The position numbers and the translations under genes were made by a program. A stretch of DNA of 64,000 nucleotides from Tateyamaria omphalii (GTDB lineage: Bacteria; Pseudomonadota; Alphaproteobacteria; Rhodobacterales; Rhodobacteraceae): NCBI RefSeq assembly GCF_019802125.1, contig NZ_JAHVHT010000002.1:496001-560000 (forward strand), in the 5' to 3' direction. Under the pieces are notes generated by a model. It had not been told where the DNA came from. It saw only the letters and a list, made by a program, of their open reading frames with translations, and did not search any database. Positions 34,050 through 42,304 of the stretch are shown one piece after another. Positions within the stretch are counted from its first letter, which is position 1; each line of letters opens with the position of its first letter.

Positions 34050-34889
34050 TCACTCTCGCAGAAAGATCACTTCGATCCGGTTGTTCCGCACGGCCATCGG
34101 ATTCTTGACCGCTGCCTCGCGATCGGCATGTCCCGTGATCCGGGTCACACGTTCGGTCGCCACGCCTGTTTGCTTGAGCAACTTGCGCATCGCGTCTGCC
34201 CGGGCCACAGACATTTTCCAAGCTGCGCGGTCTGCAAGCACAATCGGTTCGGCCTGAACGTGACCTTCGACCGCGATGTCGTTTTCAACCGTGCGTGCCG
34301 CTTCGACTATCAACCGCGCAAGATCGCGCAGCAGTGACGTCGGTATGTCCGTCTCATCTTCAAAAAGAGGCGTGTCTTCCAGTGCGAACAACTCGATGAC
34401 CAACCCTTCATCGGTCAGACGGGTTACGATGTGTTGTAACTCGTTGTCCATGACCTTGGTTTCACCGCCTTTGCCGAGCAGCTTCGCTTCCAGGGACTCA
34501 AACACCTCGTTCTGTTCGGCAGACGGATCGTCACCGTCCTGCCCGCCGATTTCACCACGGGCCTGTTTCGCCTCCGTGGGACGTTGCGAAGACGCGCCGG
34601 TTCCATTTTGCGGCAAGGTTACTTCTGAAAACACACTGTCACCGCCGAAAGCGCCATCGCCGCCACCGGAAATGCGATTGATCGGGATCGTCGGCGAGAA
34701 ATAGTCGGCAATCCCCTTGCGTTGCTTTTCCGTCGTCGCATTCAAGAGCCACATCAACATGAAGAACGCCATCATCGCGGTCACGAAGTCCGCATAGGCC
34801 ACCTTCCAGGCGCCGCCATGGTGGCCATCGCCGCCCGACACCTTTTTCTTCTTGATGATGATTGGCCGCGCATTGGCTTGCACGCTCAT
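34050..34889 (-). CDS. motB: Flagellar motor stator protein MotB
   Basis: This 279-residue protein has a K-rich cytoplasmic N terminus, one transmembrane helix (about 32-50) with the proton-accepting Asp34 (AYADFVTAMMAFFML), and a C-terminal OmpA-like peptidoglycan-binding domain (VEGHVQAEPIVLADRAAWKMSVARADAMRKLL region). It anchors the stator to the wall. ATG 34889 has GAGGTG upstream and is preferred to the ATG at 34910. It is a single gene upstream of flgE, separated from motA by about 12 kb. Confidence 0.94.
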   Translation of the reverse strand: MSVQANARPIIIKKKKVSGGDGHHGGAWKVAYADFVTAMMAFFMLMWLLNATTEKQRKGIADYFSPTIPINRISGGGDGAFGGDSVFSEVTLPQNGTGASSQRPTEAKQARGEIGGQDGDDPSAEQNEVFESLEAKLLGKGGETKVMDNELQHIVTRLTDEGLVIELFALEDTPLFEDETDIPTSLLRDLARLIVEAARTVENDIAVEGHVQAEPIVLADRAAWKMSVARADAMRKLLKQTGVATERVTRITGHADREAAVKNPMAVRNNRIEVIFLRE

Positions 34890-35019
34890 ATCCCACACCT
34901 CGATTTTCACCCAGAGAAGGACGTAGCATGGGGCCAGTTACGGCGCTCTTAACGGTTCGAATTGTCGATATTCAGTGTCGACGTCTTGCACCTTACCCGG
35001 CCCGGTGCGCAGATGACGC

Positions 35020-36234
35020 ATGAGCTTGTCACCGCATGATAGCAGCTATTCCTGGGTGCGCCTTGGCGTGACCCTGTTGATTGCGATGGTCGCAAATGTA
35101 GGCATGTGGGCGATCATCGTGATCATGCCGGCCGTCGAGGCCGAGTTCGGGGTCGGCCGAGCGGCTGCCAGCATGCCCTATACCCTGACCATGATCGGGT
35201 TTGCCGTGGGCAACTTTGTCGTGGGTCGGGCCGTGGATGTCTGGGGCGTCACGCGAGTTTTGATTGCCTGCGCGCTGGCGATTGCCGCGGGCTACGGGCT
35301 TGCGATGCTGAGTGGGTCGATCCTTGCACTGTCGCTGGCGCAACTGTTGATCGGACTTGGCACGTCGGTGGGGTTCGGGCCGTTGATCGCAGACATCTCG
35401 CACTGGTTTCTGAAGCGGCGCGGTATCGCCGTCGCCATCGCGGCGAGCGGCAACTACCTGTCAGGTGCGATCTGGCCGATCCTCTTGGCGGGCATCCTGG
35501 AGGATCAGGGCTGGCGTGCAGCCTATGCGGTGCTGGCTATCTCAACGCTGGTTGTGGTGATCCCCCTGGCCCTGATGTTGCGCCGCCAAGTGCCTGATAC
35601 AGCGCATGAATTGGCCGAAGCGTCGTCAACCGCGAACGCCGCGTCCGTCGGGCTTTCGCCCCGGACCCTGGCATGGCTTTTGGGTCTGGCTGGGGTGGGC
35701 TGCTGCGTGGCGATGTCCATGCCGCAGGTTCATATCGTCAGCTACTGCGTGGACCTTGGCTACGGGCCTGCAGTGGGGGCCGAGATGCTGGCGCTGATGC
35801 TGCTGGGCGGTGTCGGTTCGCGGTTGGTGTCTGGGGTGCTGGCGGACCGGTTGGGGGGCGTGCGGACGCTGCTTTTGGGGTCGGTCCTGCAGTGCATTGC
35901 CTTGCTTTTGTATCTGCCGTCCGACGCCCTTGTGTCGCTTTACGTGGTGAGCCTGATCTTTGGCCTGAGCCAAGGCGGTATCGTGCCCAGCTACGCCATT
36001 ATTGTGCGGGAATACATGCCCGCCCGAGAGGCGGGCGCGCGGGTCGGGTTCGTGATGATGGCCACGATCATGGGTATGGCGCTGGGCGGGTGGATGTCGG
36101 GGTGGATCTATGACGTGACCGGCAGCTACCAGATGGCGTTCTGGAACGGGATAGCCTGGAACGGTTTGAACATCGCGATCATGATTTGGCTGTTGTTCCG
36201 TGCCCGTCCGCAACACGTTCTGCGTCCGGTTTGA
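35020..36234 (+). CDS. MFS transporter, monocarboxylate/OFA-like
   Basis: This 404-residue protein has 12 hydrophobic segments in two halves and MFS loop motifs such as GRAVDVWGVTRVLIA after the second helix. The layout resembles monocarboxylate or oxalate:formate-type carriers. The substrate cannot be read from sequence. ATG 35020 follows a weak ribosome site. It is outside the flagellar set and divergent from motB. The downstream intergenic region carries phased GTGCACC-type repeats. Confidence 0.8.
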   Translation: MSLSPHDSSYSWVRLGVTLLIAMVANVGMWAIIVIMPAVEAEFGVGRAAASMPYTLTMIGFAVGNFVVGRAVDVWGVTRVLIACALAIAAGYGLAMLSGSILALSLAQLLIGLGTSVGFGPLIADISHWFLKRRGIAVAIAASGNYLSGAIWPILLAGILEDQGWRAAYAVLAISTLVVVIPLALMLRRQVPDTAHELAEASSTANAASVGLSPRTLAWLLGLAGVGCCVAMSMPQVHIVSYCVDLGYGPAVGAEMLALMLLGGVGSRLVSGVLADRLGGVRTLLLGSVLQCIALLLYLPSDALVSLYVVSLIFGLSQGGIVPSYAIIVREYMPAREAGARVGFVMMATIMGMALGGWMSGWIYDVTGSYQMAFWNGIAWNGLNIAIMIWLLFRARPQHVLRPV

Positions 36235-36332
36235 GGCACCGTACGCGCAACGGTTCTGTGCACCGTCTGGGCAATTTCTGCGAATTGCGCGTTAACGTCA
36301 TAAAAACAAGGGGGATGGGCCTGTCACCCCCC

Positions 36333-36361
36333 GTGCACCATGCGTGCACCCCCTGTACACC
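36333..36361. repeat. Three phased 11-bp repeats with GTGCACC core
   Basis: Heptamers at 36333-36339, 36344-36350 and 36355-36361 repeat every 11 bp, about one helical turn, with C-rich spacers; the third differs by one base. An outlying copy is at 36258-36264. They lie between two convergent genes. A protein-binding array is possible, but no known regulator is recognised. Confidence 0.55.
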
Positions 36362-36458
36362 GCCGCGGCGCAGCATTGGCGAAATAGCCGTGGTTAACGG
36401 TGCGCGCGGTGCCAAAGGTTGATGAAGGGTTAATCCGGCTGAACCGCGTCAATCGTAA

Positions 36459-36477
36459 GGCGGACGTGTCGTCCGCC
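36459..36477 (-). terminator. Hairpin at the 3' end of trhO
   Basis: A perfect 8-bp stem, GGCGGACG/CGTCCGCC, with a TGT loop lies 4 bp after the trhO stop. There is no clear T run, so it may be an imperfect terminator or RNA-stabilising hairpin. Confidence 0.45.
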
Positions 36478-36481
36478 CATG

Positions 36482-37405
36482 TCAGCTTTTGTCGGGGACC
36501 ATGGGACCACTGAGGTGATCTTCGCCCCGTGCGCGGGCCAGTTCGATCTGCTTTTGGCGCTCACGAAAGCGGGCCTTGTCCTCGGTGCCGGTCTCGTCAA
36601 TGCAGTGGTGACAACTGACGCCCGCCTCGTATTCCGGGCGCGACTGGTCGGCGGGAAGGATCGGGCGGCGGCAGGCGTGGCAGAGCTGGTGCGGGCCGAC
36701 CTGCAAACCGTGGCCGACACTCACCCGTCCGTCGAAAACAAAACACTCGCCTTGCCACGTGCTCTCATTGACTGGCACCTCCTCAAGATATTTGAGGATA
36801 CCGCCCTTGAGGTGGAACACATCCTCGATCCCCTGACCGAGCAGGTAGTTCGTGGACTTCTCACAGCGGATGCCGCCGGTGCAGAACATCGCCACCTTCT
36901 TGTTGTGGAAGCGGTGCTTGTTTTCCTCCCACCAGGCGGGAAACTCGCCAAAGCTGCGGGTGGCGGGGTCGATTGCGCCGTCGAAGGTCCCGATCGCGAC
37001 CTCGTAATCGTTGCGCGTGTCGATGACGGCGACATCCTCGCGCCCGATCAGGTCGTTCCAATCGGTGGGGTCGACATAGTGACCCACGCGGGCTTCCGGA
37101 TCGACATCCGGCTGGCCCATGGTCACGATCTCTCGCTTCAGCCGCACCTTCATCTTGCCGAATGGGGGCGTATCGCTGGTGCTTTCCTTCCACTCCAGAT
37201 CGGCGCAGCCGGGCAAGGCGCGGATATGAGCGAGGGCCGCGTCGATACCGGCGCGCGGGCCTGCGATGGTGCCGTTGATCCCCTCAGGGGCCAGTAGAAG
37301 GGTGCCTTTGACGCCCGCATTGCAGCACAGCTTGGCCAGCGGTCCCTTGATCGCGGCGGGATCGTTGAAGCGTGTGAAGTGGTAGAGGGCGGCGATGGTG
37401 TACAT
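36482..37405 (-). CDS. trhO: tRNA uridine(34) hydroxylase TrhO (rhodanese-related)
   Basis: This 307-residue protein of the YceA/TrhO family has an N-terminal ferredoxin-like part (MYTIAALYHFTRF, LLAPEGINGTIAG) and a rhodanese domain with the active loop CTGGIRCE, Cys175. It hydroxylates wobble uridine in certain tRNAs. The C-terminal Cys-rich segment (CHACRRPILPADQ, CHHCIDETG) fits the family. ATG 37405 is preferred to 37441 because it begins at the conserved N terminus. It is divergent from pncA. Confidence 0.92.
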   Translation of the reverse strand: MYTIAALYHFTRFNDPAAIKGPLAKLCCNAGVKGTLLLAPEGINGTIAGPRAGIDAALAHIRALPGCADLEWKESTSDTPPFGKMKVRLKREIVTMGQPDVDPEARVGHYVDPTDWNDLIGREDVAVIDTRNDYEVAIGTFDGAIDPATRSFGEFPAWWEENKHRFHNKKVAMFCTGGIRCEKSTNYLLGQGIEDVFHLKGGILKYLEEVPVNESTWQGECFVFDGRVSVGHGLQVGPHQLCHACRRPILPADQSRPEYEAGVSCHHCIDETGTEDKARFRERQKQIELARARGEDHLSGPMVPDKS

Positions 37406-37492
37406 GGGCGCGAGATAGGCGATGGGTGTGCCCTTGCGCAAGGGGGCGGGCGGGTGTCACAAGGCAGCTATGCAAAGCAGGAGGCTCACGCC

Positions 37493-38089
37493 ATGACCCG
37501 TGCCCTGATCGTGATCGACGTCCAGAACGACTTTTGCCCCGGCGGCGCGCTGGCCGTGCCGGAGGGCGACGTGATCGTGCCGGGCATCAACGCGCTGATG
37601 GCGGAGTTCGAGGCCGTCGTGCTGACGCAGGATTGGCATCCGGCGGGGCATTCGTCGTTCGCATCGTCGCATGAGGGCAAAGGCCCATATGACATGATCG
37701 ACATGCCCTACGGGCCGCAGGTGCTGTGGCCGGATCATTGCGTACAGGGAACGGATGGGGCCGATTTTCACGCGGACCTGAATGCAGACCGGGCCGATAT
37801 GATCGTGCGCAAGGGCTATCGGCCCGCCATCGACAGCTATTCCGCGTTCTTCGAAAATGATCAGAAGACGCCGACAGGGCTGGATGGCTATCTGCGCACG
37901 CGGGGCATCACGGATCTGACCATGGTGGGGTTGGCGACGGATTTCTGCGTGAACTTCTCTGCCGTGGATGCGGCGAAGCTGGGGTTCACGGTCGATGTGC
38001 GGATGGATTTGTGTCGGGCGATTGATTTGGACGGATCATTGGTTGCTGCGACCGAGGGGATGACCGGCGCGGGCGTCAAACTGGCCTGA
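37493..38089 (+). CDS. pncA: Nicotinamidase PncA
   Basis: This 198-residue isochorismatase-fold enzyme hydrolyses nicotinamide to nicotinate. The catalytic triad is visible as Asp9 (VIDVQNDF), Lys107 (VRKGYRP) and Cys152 (GLATDFCVNF). Metal ligands are expected at Asp47 and His49 (TQDWHPAGH). The frame is open from 37379, but ATG 37493, with an AGGAG upstream, gives the usual length. pncB follows 59 bp later and uses its product, so this is NAD salvage. Confidence 0.95.
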   Translation: MTRALIVIDVQNDFCPGGALAVPEGDVIVPGINALMAEFEAVVLTQDWHPAGHSSFASSHEGKGPYDMIDMPYGPQVLWPDHCVQGTDGADFHADLNADRADMIVRKGYRPAIDSYSAFFENDQKTPTGLDGYLRTRGITDLTMVGLATDFCVNFSAVDAAKLGFTVDVRMDLCRAIDLDGSLVAATEGMTGAGVKLA

Positions 38090-38148
38090 CTTGCCCCCAC
38101 CCGCCAAGGTAGGGCACAACGGGGCCAGCCGTTCAAGGAAGCCTGCAT

Positions 38149-39441
38149 ATGGTCGACATCGCCACCCGTGTCTGGAACCACAAATGGAAGATCGACCCCA
38201 TCGTGCGGTCGCTCATCGATACGGATTTCTACAAGCTGCTCATGTGCCAGTCGGTGTTTCGGAACAAGCCGGACACGCAGGTGACGTTTTCGCTGATCAA
38301 CAGGTCGAAGCACGTGCCGCTGGCCAAGTTGATCGATGAGGGGGAGTTGCGGGAGCAGCTCGATCACATTCGCTCGCTGTCCCTCCGCCGGGGCGAGAGC
38401 ACGTGGATGCGCGGTAACACGTTCTATGGCAAGCGGCAGATGTTCACGCCCGAGTTCATGGACTGGTTCGAGGCGCTGCGCCTGCCTGCCTATCATCTGG
38501 AGCGGCGGGACGATCAGTATGAACTGACCTTTGAAGGGTCATGGCCCGAGGTGATGCTGTGGGAAATCCCGGCTTTGGCCGTGCTGATGGAGTTGCGTGG
38601 GCGGGCCGTGCTGAACGAGATGGGCAAGTTTGAGCTTCAGGTCCTCTATGCCCGTGCGATGACAAAGCTGTGGGAAAAGATCGAGAAGCTGCGGCAGGAG
38701 AACGGGCCGCGCGTGGCTGACTTTGGTACGCGGCGGCGGCATTCCTTCCTTTGGCAGGACTGGTGTGTGCAGGCCATGGGCGAGGGGCTGGGGGCGCAAT
38801 TCGCAGGTACGTCGAATTGCCTGATCGCGAAGAACCGCGATCTGGAGGCCATTGGGACAAATGCGCATGAGTTGCCCATGGTGTATTCCGCCCTGGCCCA
38901 GTCCGATGCCGATCTGGCGCGTGCGCCCTATGACGTGCTGAGCGACTGGCATGACGAGCATGAAGGGAACCTGCGGATCATCCTGCCGGATACATATGGC
39001 ACCGAAGGGTTCCTGAAGCGCGCGCCCGACTGGCTGGCGGGCTGGACCGGCATTCGGATCGACAGCGGCGACCCGGCCACAGGGGCCGAGGTGGCGATCA
39101 AGTGGTGGCAGGAAAGGGGAGAAGATCCGCGCGAGAAGCTGGTGATCTTTTCCGACGGGCTGGATGCGGACAAGATTGTCGAGTTGCATCAGCAGTTTGC
39201 GGGGCGGGTGAAGGTGTCGTTCGGTTGGGGCACGATGCTGACCAACGATTTCAAAGGGCTCGCGCCCGATGACCAGTTGGCGCCGTTTTCGCTGGTCTGC
39301 AAGGCGGTGTCGGCAAATGGGTTTCCGACGGTCAAGCTGTCTGACAACCCGAAAAAGGCGATGGGGCCCAAGGCCGAGATCGAACGCTACAAGCGCGTCT
39401 TCGGCGTTGGGGAGCAGAAAGAGATGGAAGTTCTGGTCTGA
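38149..39441 (+). CDS. pncB: Nicotinate phosphoribosyltransferase PncB
   Basis: This 430-residue enzyme forms nicotinate mononucleotide from nicotinate and PRPP. The phosphorylated histidine is His240 in GTNAHELPM; other family blocks are TDFYKLLMCQ near residue 25 and FGTRRRHS near residue 192. ATG 38149 starts MVDIATRVWN. It completes the NAD salvage pair with pncA. Confidence 0.94.
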   Translation: MVDIATRVWNHKWKIDPIVRSLIDTDFYKLLMCQSVFRNKPDTQVTFSLINRSKHVPLAKLIDEGELREQLDHIRSLSLRRGESTWMRGNTFYGKRQMFTPEFMDWFEALRLPAYHLERRDDQYELTFEGSWPEVMLWEIPALAVLMELRGRAVLNEMGKFELQVLYARAMTKLWEKIEKLRQENGPRVADFGTRRRHSFLWQDWCVQAMGEGLGAQFAGTSNCLIAKNRDLEAIGTNAHELPMVYSALAQSDADLARAPYDVLSDWHDEHEGNLRIILPDTYGTEGFLKRAPDWLAGWTGIRIDSGDPATGAEVAIKWWQERGEDPREKLVIFSDGLDADKIVELHQQFAGRVKVSFGWGTMLTNDFKGLAPDDQLAPFSLVCKAVSANGFPTVKLSDNPKKAMGPKAEIERYKRVFGVGEQKEMEVLV

Positions 39442-39542
39442 TCGACCGTCTTTCGCAATTTTAGAAACAATAGCCTAATTTCAGCCGCATTTGTTTCCTA
39501 CCGCTTTGCGCAAACGAGAAAAGCAAAGCAGGTACGACTGAA

Positions 39543-40259
39543 ATGCACCCTAAATCCATGACCGTTACGGTCGCGCTTCTGGCCCTTCTGACAGGCTGTG
39601 CGGCACCAATGACCGACGCAGTGACCCGGCTGGACAATACGATGGCGTTTGCTGCGAGCGTCGATCGCGAAGAGCTTCAGCATCAGGCCGACGCCTTGTC
39701 GCGCATGGCGCGTGATCTGGAACGCCGGTCGCGGATCAAGGGGGCAGTCACGGGTGCTGCGGTCGGGTGCGGCCTTGTGCTGGTGTCGGGGTCCAATGCG
39801 GGGAAATGCGTGACGGGTGCTGCGGCCGGTGGCGCGATTGGCGCCGTTGTCGGGCATCATGCGGGCCAACGTCAGGTTCAGAAACGGGTCGACCTCGTGT
39901 CGGCCAATGCGCTGGTGCGCAGCCTGCGTGGGATGACGGACCAGATGGATGCGATCACCGTGTCATTGCCCGAATTGCTGCGGGAACAGGATGCCGAATT
40001 GGCTGATCTTGCGATGCGCCGCGATGCGGGCGCGTTGTCGGACGCGGAGTATGAGGCCGGAGTGGATGCCATTCGCCTGAGCCGCGCCGAACTTGCTGCT
40101 GCGCTGAGCGCGAGCGAGGACACGGCGCGCCGTGCTCGGGCCAACATGGACGAGGCGGCGCAGCAGGGGCAAACCGGTTTGGACTGGCACATGCTGACAA
40201 CCGACGCCCTGGTGCGTGAGGCGCATTCGGCGCGGTCCAGCATTAACCTTTTGAGCTAG
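39543..40259 (+). CDS. Lipoprotein with glycine-rich segment, unknown function
   Basis: This 238-residue protein has a signal peptide with lipobox LTGC (Cys19), so it is probably anchored in the outer or inner membrane. Residues about 60-105 are glycine- and alanine-rich (GAVTGAAVGCG, GAAAGGAIGAVVGHHAG) and resemble glycine-zipper segments. The remainder is predicted coiled coil (LPELLREQDAELADLAMRRDAG...). I do not recognise a named family. A second small lipoprotein is encoded 118 bp downstream on the same strand. Confidence 0.75.
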   Translation: MHPKSMTVTVALLALLTGCAAPMTDAVTRLDNTMAFAASVDREELQHQADALSRMARDLERRSRIKGAVTGAAVGCGLVLVSGSNAGKCVTGAAAGGAIGAVVGHHAGQRQVQKRVDLVSANALVRSLRGMTDQMDAITVSLPELLREQDAELADLAMRRDAGALSDAEYEAGVDAIRLSRAELAAALSASEDTARRARANMDEAAQQGQTGLDWHMLTTDALVREAHSARSSINLLS

Positions 40260-40377
40260 ATCGGCACGGCAACGCCATGGCTTTTGTCCTCAATTCGCGA
40301 ACATTCACCGTAAAATTGCCAAGATTGAGCGTGATACTGATCACAATAACCAAGCAACTATTGAATCGAGCAGACAC

Positions 40378-40557
40378 ATGAAACGTATTCAGTTCGCCTT
40401 TGTATTGGCAGCCCTTACCACCGTCGCAGCGTGCGGCGGTTCAAATCATTATGTGACGCGCGGTGACAGCGTGCCGATGAGCTTTGCGCCCTATGCGCAG
40501 GGCTACGACGACACCACGTCGCAACGCGCCGCCATCGACCTTCTGTCGTTGGGCTGA
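40378..40557 (+). CDS. Small lipoprotein, 59 residues, unknown function
   Basis: ATG 40378 to TGA 40557 encodes a 59-residue peptide with a signal peptide and lipobox (VAACGG, Cys19) and a short polar mature part ending in LLSLG. The lipoprotein signal is good evidence that it is translated and exported. It lies between the larger lipoprotein and arfB, whose stop is 2 bases away on the other strand. No family recognised. Confidence 0.65.
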   Translation: MKRIQFAFVLAALTTVAACGGSNHYVTRGDSVPMSFAPYAQGYDDTTSQRAAIDLLSLG

Positions 40558-40559
40558 AC

Positions 40560-40982
40560 CTACTCGTCAGGGCCCACGCGGCCGCGCAGGGCCTTGACCT
40601 CACCCCGTTCCTTCTTGGCCTTCAGCCGCCGCTTTTTGGATCCAAGCGTCGGTTTGGTCGCGATGCGACGCTTGGGTTTGACCAATGCCTTGCGGATCAG
40701 GTCCACCAATCGCTGCCGCGCGATGTCGCGGTTGCGCGCCTGGCTGCGGGTTTCGTCGCATTGAATGATCAGCGCGCCTTCGGTGGTCCAGCGCCGACCG
40801 GCCAGCCGTTTGAGTCCGGTCTTGACCGGGCCGGGCAGGGAGGGCGAGCGCTGCGCCTCGAACCGCAGCTCGACCGCCGTCGCCACCTTGTTTACGTTCT
40901 GGCCACCAGGGCCGGAAGCGCGCACGAATTGCTCGCTCAGTTCCCAGTCTTGTATCGTGATGTCGTCGTTGATGCGTAGCAT
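40560..40982 (-). CDS. arfB: Peptidyl-tRNA hydrolase ArfB (YaeJ)
   Basis: This 140-residue protein has the catalytic GGQ motif at residues 26-28 (ASGPGGQNVNK) and a basic C-terminal tail (KPKRRIATKPTLGSKKRRLKAKKERGE by ends) that enters the mRNA channel of stalled ribosomes. ArfB releases peptides from ribosomes that lack a stop codon. Length and layout match. It is followed by the VOC gene upstream on the same strand with a 20-bp gap. Confidence 0.93.
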   Translation of the reverse strand: MLRINDDITIQDWELSEQFVRASGPGGQNVNKVATAVELRFEAQRSPSLPGPVKTGLKRLAGRRWTTEGALIIQCDETRSQARNRDIARQRLVDLIRKALVKPKRRIATKPTLGSKKRRLKAKKERGEVKALRGRVGPDE

Positions 40983-41002
40983 GGCGTTCGGTGCGGTCCT
41001 GA

Positions 41003-41359
41003 TCAGGCCAGCCGACCCGATACGCTGATCGAATTGCCGGCGGGGTCCTTGGCGTTGGCAAAGACATAGCCATCTGCCTTGTGCAGCGACCCAAACTCAA
41101 GCCCCTTGGCGCTTGCAGCGCCGCAGAACGCGGCGACGTCTTCCATGGCGAAGACCAGTTTGACGAGCACCTGCCCCTGTTTGCGCCCCTTGCCCATCGG
41201 GTGCAGCAGCAGGGTCATGCCGTTGCCCGGTGGGCGCAGCTCGACGATCCGGTCGCCTTCCTCGACATGTGGGCTGTAGCCAAAATGGTCCGTATAGAAC
41301 TGCGCCATCTCCTCCATCCGGGAGGTGTAGAGGACAAGGCTGCTGAGCGGTGGTGACAT
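41003..41359 (-). CDS. VOC (glyoxalase/bleomycin resistance) family protein
   Basis: This 118-residue protein has the VOC fold pattern, LVLYTSRMEEMAQFYTDHFGY at the N terminus and FANAKDPAGNSISVSG at the C terminus. Members are small metal enzymes or binding proteins; the substrate is unknown. ATG 41359 has AAGGGA upstream. About 20 bp before its ribosome site lies a strong hairpin with a T run, preceded by a micro-ORF, so its expression may be subject to attenuation. Confidence 0.8.
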   Translation of the reverse strand: MSPPLSSLVLYTSRMEEMAQFYTDHFGYSPHVEEGDRIVELRPPGNGMTLLLHPMGKGRKQGQVLVKLVFAMEDVAAFCGAASAKGLEFGSLHKADGYVFANAKDPAGNSISVSGRLA

Positions 41360-41381
41360 GGTATGTTCCCTTGGATCGAAA

Positions 41382-41408
41382 AAGGGCCGCCTGGTGTGGG
41401 CGGCCCTT
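41382..41408 (-). terminator. Intrinsic terminator upstream of the VOC gene
   Basis: A 10-bp perfect stem, AAGGGCCGCC (41382-41391) with GGCGGCCCTT (41399-41408), has a 7-base loop and is followed on the minus strand by five Ts. It lies between the micro-ORF at 41482-41538 and the VOC start. It could end the yhhQ/micro-ORF transcript or act as an attenuator. Confidence 0.75.
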
Positions 41409-41481
41409 CTCGAAATGTTTCGGAGGTTGTGCCGGTTAGATCAACCGACCAACTTGGCGGTCTGCGCCGCGCGGGGCTGCC

Positions 41482-41538
41482 CTAGCAGGCGACCTCCCAA
41501 GCTGTTCCGACACCTCTCTCCAATACCTTTCTCGACAC
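41482..41538 (-). CDS. Micro-ORF, 18 residues, with perfect Shine-Dalgarno
   Basis: GTG 41538 to TAG 41482 encodes the peptide MSRKVLERGVGTAWEVAC. Upstream, AAAGGAGGTGATCC (41540-41553) is fully complementary to the 3' end of 16S rRNA with ideal spacing. A terminator lies about 75 bp downstream. It could be a leader peptide for the VOC gene or part of a small RNA. Whether it is translated is unproven; the ribosome site is the main support. Confidence 0.45.
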   Translation of the reverse strand: MSRKVLERGVGTAWEVAC

Positions 41539-41598
41539 TGGATCACCTCCTTTCAAATGTTGAACTCACATTTGATGGTGGCACAGTGCCTGCGAAAG

Positions 41599-42240
41599 TC
41601 AACGGATTTCAGCAGGCTCCGCCGCGCTTGCGGTGAACCAGCGGAAGGGTGCCAAAGCAATGAGCGCCAGCGACAGCTTGACCATCCAGTCGGCCACCGC
41701 GAGCGAAACCCAGAGCGGAACGGCGGGACCGACGCCCAGAAGCGGCAACACTTCGCCCGCCCAGGACACGTCGTTGCCGGGCTCGAGCCACATGAGGCTG
41801 CCGGAAAACGCGATGGTAAAGAAGATGGCCGTATCGACCGAGCTGCCGATGATGGTGGAGGCCAGCGGCGCTTTCCACCACGTACCGCGGCGCAGGGCCG
41901 AGAAGATGCCGACGTCGAGCAGTTGCGCTGTCAGGAAGGCGAGGCCGGAGCCGATAGCGATGCGGAAGGTGACGGCGGGGTAGGTGAACCCGTCTCCCTG
42001 GATCATGATCTGCGTGCCGATGAGCGAGCAGAAGACGCCGACGATGAAGCCGACAAAGACCACCGTGCGCGCAGGGCCTGCGCCGTAGACGCGGTTCATG
42101 ATGTCGGTGACAAGGAAGGCCAGCGGGTAGGTGAACGCCCCCCAGGTCAGCCAGTTTCCGAACAGGAACTGGACGAGGATGTTCGAGGCCACGACGATGG
42201 CGGCCATGGCAATGATGCCGGGAAGGTGTGCGCGTGTCAT
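41599..42240 (-). CDS. yhhQ: Queuosine precursor transporter, VUT/YhhQ family
   Basis: This 213-residue protein with about six transmembrane segments belongs to the VUT/YhhQ family that imports 7-cyano-7-deazaguanine or a related queuosine precursor. Family blocks NWLTWGAFTYPLAFLVTDIMNRVYG and STIIGSSVDTAIFFTIAF (parts) are visible. The frame is open from 42330, but ATG 42240 gives the usual N terminus. No queuosine synthesis genes are in the window. A structured leader lies upstream. Confidence 0.87.
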   Translation of the reverse strand: MTRAHLPGIIAMAAIVVASNILVQFLFGNWLTWGAFTYPLAFLVTDIMNRVYGAGPARTVVFVGFIVGVFCSLIGTQIMIQGDGFTYPAVTFRIAIGSGLAFLTAQLLDVGIFSALRRGTWWKAPLASTIIGSSVDTAIFFTIAFSGSLMWLEPGNDVSWAGEVLPLLGVGPAVPLWVSLAVADWMVKLSLALIALAPFRWFTASAAEPAEIR

Positions 42241-42304
42241 ATCTGGTGCCCGTTTTTGCAAGGTAGCGGCGACTTGGCCCGGCACCGTGCCGGACGGGCG
42301 TCTC

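Larger units (their letters stand above)
36235..36481. other. Intergenic region between MFS gene and trhO
   Basis: These 247 bases hold no gene that I can support. Three heptamers, GTGCACC, GTGCACC and GTACACC, start at 36333, 36344 and 36355, exactly 11 bp apart, and a fourth GTGCACC lies at 36258. The hairpin near trhO is listed separately. Confidence 0.6.

Noticed and set aside
41540-41553. Plus-strand copy of the 16S rRNA 3' end as a rRNA fragment
   Set aside because: Only 14 bases match and there is no further 16S sequence around; it is better explained as the minus-strand ribosome site of the micro-ORF.
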